Shown here: in pieces, positions 1 through 5,348 of the stretch
How the letters are laid out: each line of letters begins with the position of its first letter
How positions within the stretch are numbered: position 1 is the stretch's first letter
From: a bacterium
Lineage (GTDB): Bacteria > Vulcanimicrobiota > CADAWZ01
DNA length: 5,348 nucleotides
Assembly: GCA_024409025.1 (NCBI GenBank)
Contig: JAKSUM010000110.1
Span: 1-5,348 of the forward strand
Direction: 5' to 3'
Made by a program: the position numbers and the translations under genes
The notes under the pieces: model-generated
Database searches by the model: none
What the model was told of the DNA's origin: nothing
Seen by the model: the letters and a program-made list of their open reading frames with translations, nothing else

Positions 1-1536
1 AAATCCATTGTTATCAATATCTGAAATAATCCTGTTCGATGACACCTCTACGTCTCTGTCTGATATGAATATCTTTTCAAGGCTCACATATCTTCCATAT
101 TCATCGCAAATGAAATCAGGAGAATCAGCCATAAATTCCGCAATCCTGTATTCATTCATATACGGAAGAGAAAAATCAATCTCGCTTAATGATTTTATGA
201 CACACCCCCTGAATGCCGATTTTATGTCATTTTCAATGGAAGCATCATTTTTTACATACAGATATTCATCCTTGAGTATAATGTCAGGCATACAGGAGGC
301 AATCTTTAATTTTAATGACTCTATGTCCTCAATGCCGCATTCATAAAGCTCATCCTTGTCCCTGTCAAAAAGAGATTCATAGAATACAATATCCCCTCCA
401 GAGGCAAGAGCCCTGTCTAAAATCATCCTTAGCAGTTCAACTTCTTCATCATACACTCCCCAAGCATCTTCCTCTGCAGTTATACAGGCTTCATCAGACA
501 GCCCCAAATCTTCTTCCTCTGCATTGACGCAGGCTTCCTCAGACAGCCCCAAATCTTCTTCCTCTGCCTTGCCGCAGGCTTCCTCAGACAGTCCCAGAGC
601 CTCTTCCTCTGCAGTGATGCGGGCATCCTCGGACACCCTCAAAGCCTCTTCTGAGGCCGCCAATTTTTCCTCAGCCGCAATACGCAGTTCTTTTTCCAAA
701 GCAAGATTTGTCTCAGCCTCTATGCGGGATGCTTCAGAAACAGATATGGCCTCCTCCAAAAATTTCAGTTTTTCCTCTGCCGCAATACGGCGCTCCCGTT
801 CACAGAACAAAGCTTTCTCAGATTCCAAACGGATTTCATCAGAGAGCCTTCCGGATTCATTTTCATCAGCAAGAGGCTCTTCGCCCTTTGTTAAACAGAT
901 AAAATCATCCTTGCGAAAATATGAGTAAATCTGCAGAGCTAAAAGCAGGCTATTTCTTGCTTCCCTGTCCTCATCAAAGGCATATACCTTCTGATATATA
1001 TCTTCAACAACATGCAACTCATAAGAAAACACATTATCATCCCATTCTCTGCCGGCAATTTCAAATGCCTTAGCCAGATCCTGCATAACACCCCTGGCTA
1101 CAAAGTAAGGAACATGCTCCCTTATCCAGTCCTTAAAATCCCGTTCCGTAGCCGCTTTTTTATCTGTTTCAGAAAGTGCATCGCAAGATATACGACAATT
1201 GCTCCCAGACTCAACGGAAGACGAATCAGTCAGGGGAATTTGAGAAGAAGGATTCCCGCATGCTTCTTCCGCCCTATTTATACATGTAATCCTTATTCCG
1301 CTTAAAGGCTCATTACAAATAAAGGCTAAAGCCCTCATCTTTGAAAGGATTTCCAAAGGACTCAAGGCAATTTCAAGCCAAAGATCATTAAGAATGGAGC
1401 ATGGCTTTTTAAGCTTATCCGAACCGTTCTTATCGGTGACATCAATAGAGCCTTTTCCGTCAAAAGATTTATTTACAAAACTTCGGATATATTCCGTATT
1501 ACCATCTGCCAAATATCTGACAAAACGACGATACAT
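1..1536 (-). CDS. Unrecognised acidic coiled-coil repeat protein, C-terminus beyond the left edge
   Basis: I do not recognise this protein family. The frame is open from the stop at 1570-1572 to the left edge, 523 codons; the first ATG after that stop is at 1536, giving at least 512 residues. There is no signal peptide or membrane segment, so it is probably cytoplasmic. Residues about 1-220 look globular, with hydrophobic helices such as DWIREHVPYFVARGVMQDL near 135-155. Residues about 223-363 are a Glu/Ala-rich coiled coil, including the 45-bp tandem repeats. From about 375 the protein is globular again, with segments such as GGDIVFYESLFDRDKDEL and LPYMNEYRIAEFMADSPDF that I read, without proof, as winged-helix-like. 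ATG 1536 has no convincing ribosome binding site, whereas the in-frame ATG at 1665 has a strong one but is cut off by TAA. The gene may therefore be a pseudogene. The reading frame is sure; the start and function are not. Confidence 0.75.
   Translation of the reverse strand, partial: MYRRFVRYLADGNTEYIRSFVNKSFDGKGSIDVTDKNGSDKLKKPCSILNDLWLEIALSPLEILSKMRALAFICNEPLSGIRITCINRAEEACGNPSSQIPLTDSSSVESGSNCRISCDALSETDKKAATERDFKDWIREHVPYFVARGVMQDLAKAFEIAGREWDDNVFSYELHVVEDIYQKVYAFDEDREARNSLLLALQIYSYFRKDDFICLTKGEEPLADENESGRLSDEIRLESEKALFCERERRIAAEEKLKFLEEAISVSEASRIEAETNLALEKELRIAAEEKLAASEEALRVSEDARITAEEEALGLSEEACGKAEEEDLGLSEEACVNAEEEDLGLSDEACITAEEDAWGVYDEEVELLRMILDRALASGGDIVFYESLFDRDKDELYECGIEDIESLKLKIASCMPDIILKDEYLYVKNDASIENDIKSAFRGCVIKSLSEIDFSLPYMNEYRIAEFMADSPDFICDEYGRYVSLEKIFISDRDVEVSSNRIISDIDNNGF
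467..646 (-). repeat. Four 45-bp in-frame tandem repeats coding 15-residue coiled-coil units
   Basis: The plus-strand block TCTTCCTCTGC recurs at 467, 512, 557 and 602, a strict 45-bp period. In the minus frame each unit codes 15 residues of the type AEEEDLGLSEEAC; the two units between 512 and 601 are nearly identical and the outer ones are diverged. Three consecutive units carry Cys at the same position. Flanking sequence shows an older 105-bp (35-residue) periodicity: GCCGCAATACG at 674 and 779 codes the repeated RIAAEEKL. There are no unique spacers, so this is a coding tandem repeat. Confidence 0.85.
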
Positions 1537-1569
1537 ACCCTGCCATGATGAGACAAAATATTCAAATCC

Positions 1570-1665
1570 TTAAACAGCCAGACTTTCAGGAACAAGAAAA
1601 TCGAATTCAGCTCCCAAAGAATCCGCATCAAGATTCTTAATCTCGTAAAAACCAAAATCCTCCAT
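1570..1665 (-). other. Severed N-terminal segment (31 codons plus TAA) of the left-edge gene
   Basis: An ATG at 1665 preceded by a near-perfect Shine-Dalgarno opens a 31-codon frame starting MEDFGFYEIKNL and ending PESLAV, then TAA at 1572-1570. The 523-codon open frame of the neighbouring protein follows directly in the same frame (GFEYFVSSWQGM). The composition is the same on both sides, and the best initiation signal of the locus belongs to this segment. The simplest reading is that 1665 is the ancestral start and the TAA is a point nonsense change, for example from AAA, GAA or CAA. A real 31-residue leader peptide, or a base-call error, are the alternatives. Confidence 0.6.
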
Positions 1666-1669
1666 AATT

Positions 1670-1676
1670 CCTCCTT
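1670..1676 (-). promoter_or_regulatory. Strong Shine-Dalgarno for the ATG at 1665
   Basis: The minus strand reads AAGGAGG, then AATT, then ATG. It is the best ribosome binding site in the window, and it argues that translation of the left-edge gene was meant to begin at 1665 and not at the internal ATG 1536. Confidence 0.8.
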
Positions 1677-1683
1677 ATTTGGT

Positions 1684-1702
1684 TTTAATAAAATCTATTA
1701 AA
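1684..1702. repeat. Inverted repeat TTTAATA-N5-TATTAAA in the leader of the left-edge gene
   Basis: Perfect 7-bp arms (1684-1690 and 1696-1702) separated by AAATC lie just upstream of the Shine-Dalgarno at 1670-1676. In RNA it would be a weak AT-only hairpin; in DNA it has the shape of an operator half-site pair. Such repeats arise by chance in AT-rich gaps, so the role is uncertain. Confidence 0.4.
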
Positions 1703-1706
1703 GGAC

Positions 1707-1721
1707 AAAAGGAAACCTTTT
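1707..1721. repeat. Inverted repeat AAAAGG-AAA-CCTTTT in the same leader
   Basis: Perfect 6-bp arms with a 3-nt loop, 4 bp from the 1684-1702 inverted repeat. The two together occupy most of the 5' untranslated region expected if the promoter is near 1751-1779. A small leader hairpin or a repressor site are possible; the sequence alone does not decide. Confidence 0.35.
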
Positions 1722-1750
1722 CAGCCATTTAACACTTATTAACGCTCCTT

Positions 1751-1779
1751 ATTTCAATTTCCTTTAAACTGCCTGTTAA
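1751..1779 (-). promoter_or_regulatory. Possible sigma-70-type promoter for the left-edge gene
   Basis: On the minus strand, TTAACA (1779-1774, one mismatch to TTGACA) is followed after 17 nt by TGAAAT (1756-1751, four of six matches to TATAAT). This would put the transcript start near 1744 and give a leader of roughly 80 nt. An alternative -10, a perfect TATAAT at 1797-1792, lacks a well-spaced -35 and lies inside an A/T hairpin. The gap is AT-rich, so chance matches are likely. Confidence 0.3.
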
Positions 1780-1846
1780 TGGCGCTTTTTTATTATAAAA
1801 AAAGCCACGCTCAAAAAATTAAGCATAGCTGATAATTTCATTAAAT

Positions 1847-1881
1847 AAAAAAGCGTCTGCATGCAGTACGCATTCAGACGC
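1847..1881 (-). terminator. Rho-independent terminator of the udk-pseudouridine synthase run
   Basis: Read on the minus strand, arms at 1881-1870 and 1864-1853 form a 12-position stem with one internal A/G mismatch and a 5-nt loop GTACT, GC-rich at the base (GCGTCTG with CAGACGC), followed at once by six T. It begins 8 nt after the pseudouridine synthase stop, the position expected for the end of this transcript. Confidence 0.85.
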
Positions 1882-1888
1882 CAGAAGC

Positions 1889-2605
1889 TTATATGTCCTC
1901 TTTGGATATAATCTCATAATCGCCAGGCAGAAGCTCGCCGAGAAGAAGACCTCCGATTCTGATTCTCTGCAGCGTCAGAACCTTAAGTCCGAGCAGCTCG
2001 CACATTTTCCGGATCTGCCTGTTTCTGCCCTCTTTCAGGATAATCCTAAAGAGGACACCTGATTCGTCAATTCTCCTTATTTCAACTTTAGCGGGAAGGG
2101 TCATTTTGCCTTCAAGATTTAGCCCTCTTTCCATGGACATAACAATCTTTCTGCCCTTTATCTTCCCTTGGAACTGCTTTTCCCACGAAGCAAACACCTC
2201 GTATTCCTTCTCATGCTCAAATGAGGGGTGAGTAAGCATGTTTGCAAGCTCTCCGTCATTTGTCAGTATAATAAGTCCGCATGAGTCAGCGTCAAGCCTC
2301 CCAACCGGAAAAACCCTCGGTTCGGCAGGCACAAGGCTGCATACAGTCATATCATGATCAACATGAGGATCAGAAACTGTCGAATAATATCCCGCAGGCT
2401 TGTTAAGCGTATAATAAACAAGATCTTCCGAAGTCTCAAGCCCAGCTCCGTCTACAGTGACAGAATCCTTGTCCGGATCAATCATAAGGCCGCATGGGGG
2501 AGCAGGAATGCCATTTACGGAAACACGTCCGGCCGCAATAAGCTCATCCGCTTTTCTCCTCGAAGCTATTCCGCACCTCGCAATATATTTGTTTAGACGC
2601 TCCAC
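1889..2605 (-). CDS. Pseudouridine synthase, RsuA/RluB/RluE/RluF family
   Basis: This enzyme converts a specific uridine in ribosomal RNA to pseudouridine. Numbered from GTG 2605 (238 aa), residues 1-52 are an S4-like RNA-binding domain (RLNKYIARCGIASRRKADELI). The catalytic domain has KPAGYYSTVSDP at 69-80, the signature GRLDADSCGLIILTNDG at 102-118 with catalytic Asp105, and KEGRNRQIRKM at 191-201, all typical of the family. A longer frame reaches back to 2707 but would overlap the lipoprotein gene by about 100 bp with residues before the S4 domain that do not look conserved. GTG 2605 comes one nucleotide after the lipoprotein stop, with GAGG 9 nt upstream, so I choose it and expect translational coupling. 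The family assignment is firm. Whether it is RluB (23S U2605), RsuA (16S U516) or another member cannot be told from the motifs, so I give no symbol. Confidence 0.92.
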   Translation of the reverse strand: MERLNKYIARCGIASRRKADELIAAGRVSVNGIPAPPCGLMIDPDKDSVTVDGAGLETSEDLVYYTLNKPAGYYSTVSDPHVDHDMTVCSLVPAEPRVFPVGRLDADSCGLIILTNDGELANMLTHPSFEHEKEYEVFASWEKQFQGKIKGRKIVMSMERGLNLEGKMTLPAKVEIRRIDESGVLFRIILKEGRNRQIRKMCELLGLKVLTLQRIRIGGLLLGELLPGDYEIISKEDI

Positions 2606-2606
2606 C

Positions 2607-3092
2607 TTAATCTGCCTCGAAATCAATTTTCCACTTGCCGTCTTCCTTGATAAGGCAGACATATTCGTTTTTCCCCTTAAGGAAAAGCGTGGCCTTATCA
2701 CCTTCAACCTCAGCCTTTTTTATCTCAGGCTTTACGGCAGCCTTAACAAAAGCCTGTGAAGCTTCGGTCTTCTTCATTATAAAAAGGAAAAACTGCTTAG
2801 GCTTCATATCGTAGAGCTGGTCATGAGTAAGCTCAAGGCCTTCCACCTTCTTCTTTCTGAGCTCAGGAGGCATAGCCTCTATAACTTCCCTCATTCTCTT
2901 GTATCCCTCTTCAGCAAATGCCCCTTGGGATCTTGAAGAGAGCATGTCCCAGACAGTCTCCCATTCCTTGGCAATAAGAGCATCGTTAAAGGCAATAAAT
3001 GCTTTAGACGGTTCAGAGTCTTTGCTGCATCCTGCGGCAAGGAAGAGAAAACCTGCCACAACAACGCATAAAACTAAAGATATTTTCTTCAT
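2607..3092 (-). CDS. Small lipoprotein with a probable NTF2-like (DUF4878-type) domain
   Basis: A 161-residue protein from ATG 3092. MKK, a hydrophobic stretch and LAAGCS form a lipoprotein signal with Cys22 as the expected lipidation site, so the mature protein should be membrane-anchored. The mature part starts with a helix (KAFIAFNDALIAKEWETVWDML), then charged helical sequence, and ends in strands finishing CLIKEDGKWKIDF. That helix-first, strand-last layout with a G-K-W ending is common in NTF2-like lipoproteins of the DUF4878 sort; this is a resemblance, not a search result. No catalytic residues are evident and the function is unknown. A GTG at 3101 in the same frame would add three residues. 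It lies 40 nt after the lytic transglycosylase gene, and its stop is one nucleotide before the next start. The upstream region carries an unusual hairpin. Confidence 0.85.
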   Translation of the reverse strand: MKKISLVLCVVVAGFLFLAAGCSKDSEPSKAFIAFNDALIAKEWETVWDMLSSRSQGAFAEEGYKRMREVIEAMPPELRKKKVEGLELTHDQLYDMKPKQFFLFIMKKTEASQAFVKAAVKPEIKKAEVEGDKATLFLKGKNEYVCLIKEDGKWKIDFEAD

Positions 3093-3101
3093 AATACACA
3101 C

Positions 3102-3124
3102 ATCCGCACAAAGCGGATTCCTCT
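3102..3124 (-). promoter_or_regulatory. Shine-Dalgarno followed by a hairpin ahead of the lipoprotein start
   Basis: The minus strand reads AGAGGA (3124-3119), then a perfect 6-bp hairpin ATCCGC-TTTGT-GCGGAT (3118-3102), then nine nucleotides up to ATG 3092. Linear spacing from Shine-Dalgarno to ATG is 26 nt, too long for normal use; if the 17-nt hairpin is folded the remaining distance is about 9 nt. No other good site precedes the ATG. Confidence 0.45.
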
Positions 3125-3132
3125 TTTTGCAA

Positions 3133-3732
3133 TTATTTTTTCATGCCGTAGATCTCGGTAACAATCCTGACATATTCTTCTGTTTCAGGATAAGGAGGAA
3201 TCCCTCCAAAACGCTCGACAGCATCCGGTCCGGCATTATAAGCCGCAAGCGCGAGCTGAATTGTCCCGAATCTTTTCAACAGGCTTTTAAGATATCTTAT
3301 TCCGCCTCTTGTATTCTGCTCCGAATCGAATATATCAGACACTCTCATTGCTCTCGCAGTCTCAGGCATCAGCTGCATAAGTCCGCATGCGCCTGCAGGC
3401 GATACCGCATCAGGATTGAAGCCTGATTCGACCGCCATTACTGCCATAACGAAAGCAGGATCTATTCCTTCCTCGTAAGACAGGGCTTTTATCATCGCCT
3501 CAATTTCAGGCGGCGGCTTCAAGGAGTCCGGCCGAACAGCTCTTCTTTTATAATTTTCCACAATACAGTCTGGAGCATCCATGAAAATTACCTCTGCAGA
3601 ATGCAGGACTCGTTCTCCAGTCTTTCCGCCTTCTCCCATCCCGTCAAAAACATAAACCTCTTGAGAGAAAGCCGTACAAGGGAGCATGAAAAAAAGAAGA
3701 AGAGGGATAAGCAGAGCTATTCCTCTCTCCAT
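3133..3732 (-). CDS. Secreted lytic transglycosylase, SLT (goose-lysozyme-like) domain
   Basis: Cleaves the glycan strands of peptidoglycan in the periplasm with formation of anhydromuramyl ends. Starting at ATG 3732 (199 aa), MER plus a hydrophobic stretch to about residue 21 and CTAFSQ make a Sec signal peptide; MLPC is not a good lipobox, so I expect release by signal peptidase I. Residues about 25-70 are an unassigned linker. The SLT domain runs from about 75 to the end: VMAVESGFNP with catalytic Glu102, GLMQLMPETA at 117-126, RGGIRYLKSLLKRFG at 142-156 and ALAAYNAGP at 161-169, the standard order of motifs. A TTG at 3786 would extend the frame but would spoil the signal peptide and overlap trmB, so I reject it. 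The start lies 10 nt after the trmB stop. It is small for the family: just signal, linker and catalytic domain. Confidence 0.93.
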   Translation of the reverse strand: MERGIALLIPLLLFFMLPCTAFSQEVYVFDGMGEGGKTGERVLHSAEVIFMDAPDCIVENYKRRAVRPDSLKPPPEIEAMIKALSYEEGIDPAFVMAVMAVESGFNPDAVSPAGACGLMQLMPETARAMRVSDIFDSEQNTRGGIRYLKSLLKRFGTIQLALAAYNAGPDAVERFGGIPPYPETEEYVRIVTEIYGMKK

Positions 3733-3742
3733 CAGGCATCCG

Positions 3743-4429
3743 CTATTCAGTAAACTCTCTCTTACCGTCAAGATGAAATGACACAAGCTTTATCTTCTTC
3801 CCCTCTGCCATAAAGCGCTTTTCATATACCGTCGTAAGCTCGTCATAATCAGTTCCTGCAAGAGCCTTATCCGAATGAACATCCTCTGAAAAGACGGAAA
3901 TCCTGAGACTGTTTTTCTTTATTATATCCATTCCGTAATCAAACAGGAAATCACTGTCCGTCTTCAAGGTTATGCTTCCGTCCTTTTTAAGGAAGGATGA
4001 AAACACCGAGAGAAAGAAAGGATGCATGAACCTTCTTCTCTTTGCGCAATTTTTGACATTAGGATCAGGAAATGTAAGCCATATGCCGCTTATTTCTCCG
4101 CCGGCAAAAAATTTTCCGCACAGCTCGCTCCTTGCCCTCAGAAAGCGCACATTCGGAGTTTTCCGCAATTCAGCAAGCTTTGCCCCATGCCAGATGCGGG
4201 CCCCCTTTATATCCATTCCTATATAGTTTAATTCAGGATGTCTTTCGGCCATGTCAAGCGTATAAGTCCCCTGACCGCATCCTGCCTCTAGAATAATGGG
4301 ACTTTCATTGCCGAATGAGCCAGACCATTTTCCTCTCATGAAAAAAGGCTCCACGGAATCATACATGGTGTCAGGCTGATAGAGGCACGAAAAAGTCTCA
4401 TTTTCCCTGAATTTTTCAAGCTTTCCCAT
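3743..4429 (-). CDS. trmB: tRNA (guanine-N7-)-methyltransferase TrmB
   Basis: Transfers a methyl group from S-adenosylmethionine to N7 of guanine 46 in the variable loop of tRNAs. From ATG 4429 (228 aa) the Rossmann methyltransferase motifs appear in order: ILEAGCGQG at 46-54 (SAM binding), GMDIKGARIW at 71-80 (acidic residue Asp73), TFPDP at 119-123, KRRRFMHP at 130-137, LKTDS at 155-159, and the C-terminal TTVYEKRF at 199-206. The length fits the family. In the PDP segment many homologues have PKKRH-type residues; here it is NVKNCAKRRR, a variant still rich in basic residues. The ATG lies inside the end of udk (14-nt overlap); a GTG at 4441 would add four residues, but MGKLEKF is the more family-like beginning. 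The Shine-Dalgarno is weak, as expected for a translationally coupled gene. Confidence 0.95.
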   Translation of the reverse strand: MGKLEKFRENETFSCLYQPDTMYDSVEPFFMRGKWSGSFGNESPIILEAGCGQGTYTLDMAERHPELNYIGMDIKGARIWHGAKLAELRKTPNVRFLRARSELCGKFFAGGEISGIWLTFPDPNVKNCAKRRRFMHPFFLSVFSSFLKKDGSITLKTDSDFLFDYGMDIIKKNSLRISVFSEDVHSDKALAGTDYDELTTVYEKRFMAEGKKIKLVSFHLDGKREFTE

Positions 4430-5087
4430 CAGACACCACACTTTTTACATCCGAGGCGGAAGTAAGGCACTTTTTGTCAACTTTGAACTTCTGCAGGAAG
4501 GCGGCAAGCATTCCTACTACAATTTCATTGTATCCGTGAGGAACTATAATATGGGCCTCGCGCTTTGAAGTTTCGACATACAAAGAATGCATGGGGGCAA
4601 CAGTCTCTCTCCACTGCTCCATTACGCCCTCATAGGAACGTCCCCTTTCCATAACATCCCTTATAATCCTTCTCATAAGACGCTCATCGGAATCAGTATC
4701 AACAAATATCCTTATATCAATAAGATTCCTAAGCTCCGGAATGGCGAAAATAAGTATGCCTTCAAGTATTATAATTTCGCTCGGATCTATATGGACGGTC
4801 TCTTCTTTTCTGGTATGGGTACAAAAATCATAGACAGGTCTTTCTATTGGCTTACCTGATTTGAGATCCCTTATATGCTGGCACAGAAGCGGAATCTCGA
4901 GAGCGTCCGGATGATCATAATTAACCTTGTCCCTCTCAGCTTCTGTCATTTCGCTCCTGTCGTAGTAGTACGCATCGGAAGGGATTACAGTTATCCCTCC
5001 TCCTAACATAAGGGAAATCTCCCTTACCATCGTAGTCTTTCCGGATCCTGTGCCTCCGGCTATGCCGATAATGAGCGTATTTGACAT
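4416..5087 (-). CDS. udk: Uridine kinase
   Basis: Phosphorylates uridine (and usually cytidine) to the monophosphate with ATP or GTP, the key pyrimidine salvage step in the cytoplasm. The 223-residue product has Walker A GGTGSGKT at 11-18, the nucleoside-binding stretch IPSDAYYYD at 35-43 and NYDHPDA at 56-62, RPVYDFCTHTR at 83-93, the Walker B-like IIILEGILIF at 105-114, and the lid motif RDVMERGR at 143-150. The usual version of the first stretch is DSYYKD, so Ser and Lys are replaced by Ala and Tyr. A tail of about 20 residues after the last family helix (KKCLTSASDVKSVVSDGKA) runs into the trmB start. ATG 5087 follows a GGGGGT ribosome-binding-like stretch. It is the first gene of the run; I see no clear promoter between it and the terminator at 5138-5162. 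Confidence 0.94.
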   Translation of the reverse strand: MSNTLIIGIAGGTGSGKTTMVREISLMLGGGITVIPSDAYYYDRSEMTEAERDKVNYDHPDALEIPLLCQHIRDLKSGKPIERPVYDFCTHTRKEETVHIDPSEIIILEGILIFAIPELRNLIDIRIFVDTDSDERLMRRIIRDVMERGRSYEGVMEQWRETVAPMHSLYVETSKREAHIIVPHGYNEIVVGMLAAFLQKFKVDKKCLTSASDVKSVVSDGKA

Positions 5088-5137
5088 TTTACCCCCGGAT
5101 CAATTCTTAATAAATTCGCGCATAAGCCCTTATCCAT

Positions 5138-5162
5138 AAAAAAACCGTTCCTAAAGAAACGG
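5138..5162 (-). terminator. Rho-independent terminator of the right-edge gene
   Basis: On the minus strand CCGTTTC-TTTA-GGAACGG (5162-5145) forms a 7-bp stem with one G-T pair and a 4-nt loop, followed by seven T. It lies 13 nt after the stop of the right-edge gene and 50 nt before the udk start, so it separates the two transcripts. Confidence 0.85.
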
Positions 5163-5175
5163 CAAAATTAAAATA

Positions 5176-5348
5176 TTAAGGCTTGACGCCTTGTGATTCA
5201 GCAGCGCGCCTTATGATTTCATCTATCGGAAGATTATGTTCCTCAGGAATATGGTTTCTGATGGTGGTAAAAGCCATAGCCGCCATCACCCTGCCAGTCT
5301 TAATCATTTCCTGAGCCATTCCTGATTCATTTGCAGCATTGACAAGAT
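5176..5348 (-). CDS. Unrecognised protein, C-terminal 56 residues only
   Basis: The minus frame is open from the right edge to TAA at 5178-5176. Visible residues begin LVNAANESGMAQEMIKTGR, pass through VMAAMAFTTIRNHIP and end IIRRAAESQGVKP. They are helical, with no signal or membrane segment and no catalytic motif I can name. Coding is supported by consistent codon use, by the absence of stops and by the terminator placed just after the stop codon. I cannot assign a family from this fragment. Confidence 0.75.
   Translation of the reverse strand, partial: LVNAANESGMAQEMIKTGRVMAAMAFTTIRNHIPEEHNLPIDEIIRRAAESQGVKP

Noticed and set aside
8..346. A plus-strand 112-codon open frame at the left edge
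   Set aside because: It lies opposite the long minus frame, has no initiation signal, and its residues do not look like a protein family.
467..646. CRISPR-like array
   Set aside because: The 45-bp units abut with no unique spacers and are in frame with a long open frame; no cas genes are visible.
524..928. A plus-strand, Ser-rich 134-codon open frame with SSS and ASSD repeats
   Set aside because: It is the antisense shadow of the Glu/Ala coiled-coil repeats. It has no ribosome binding site, and the minus frame is open across the whole region while this one is not.
1473..1655. A minus-strand 60-codon frame overlapping the severed N-terminus
   Set aside because: It is in a different frame from both the strong start at 1665 and the long open frame. 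It lacks its own ribosome binding site and looks like an out-of-frame shadow.
1792..1797. Perfect TATAAT on the minus strand as the main -10 box
   Set aside because: No acceptable -35 lies 16-18 nt upstream, and it is part of a long A/T inverted repeat, so it may be a composition effect; kept only as an alternative.
2606..2707. N-terminal extension of the pseudouridine synthase to 2707
   Set aside because: It overlaps the lipoprotein coding end by about 100 bp, and the S4 domain begins exactly at the GTG of 2605.
2899..3426. A plus-strand 175-codon open frame
   Set aside because: It crosses the antisense of the lipoprotein and transglycosylase genes, both of which have clear signal peptides and, for the latter, catalytic motifs.
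1..5348. tRNA, rRNA, insertion sequence or phage signals
   Set aside because: I saw no cloverleaf, rRNA-like segment, transposase motif, terminal inverted repeat with target duplication or phage structural gene on either strand.

Overview
The window is part of a bacterial chromosome with a moderate, slightly AT-leaning composition by eye. Every gene I can support lies on the minus strand, so the order of transcription is right to left. A lipoprotein signal peptide and a secreted lytic transglycosylase suggest a diderm (Gram-negative type) bacterium. The TrmB protein has features I associate with Bacteroidetes-like relatives (MGK start, GMDIKGAR, no long N-terminal extension), but this is too weak to name a phylum.

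Right edge (5348-5138): the C-terminal 56 residues of an unrecognised gene, closed by a good intrinsic terminator. Centre (5087-1889): a compact five-gene run, probably one operon, in the order uridine kinase (udk), tRNA m7G46 methyltransferase (trmB), small secreted lytic transglycosylase, small NTF2-like lipoprotein, and an RsuA/RluB-type rRNA pseudouridine synthase. udk and trmB overlap, and the next gene starts 10 nt after trmB. The pseudouridine synthase very likely starts at a GTG one nucleotide after the lipoprotein stop. A strong terminator at 1847-1881 ends the run. The genes combine pyrimidine salvage, two RNA-modifying enzymes and two envelope proteins; this is ordinary housekeeping content.

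Left part (1888-1): a 223-nt gap with terminator, inverted repeats and possible promoter elements, then a large minus-strand reading frame that runs off the left edge. Because it has no stop inside the window it is easily missed. It encodes an acidic, cytoplasmic-looking protein with a central Glu/Ala-rich coiled coil containing 45-bp tandem repeats, followed by a region that may be winged-helix-like. Its strongest ribosome binding site serves an ATG at 1665, but the frame is broken by an in-frame TAA at codon 32 (1572-1570) and then stays open for 523 codons. It is therefore a nonsense-disrupted gene, a gene starting at the weaker ATG 1536, or a sequence error. This locus is the least ordinary thing in the window; I cannot assign it to a known system.
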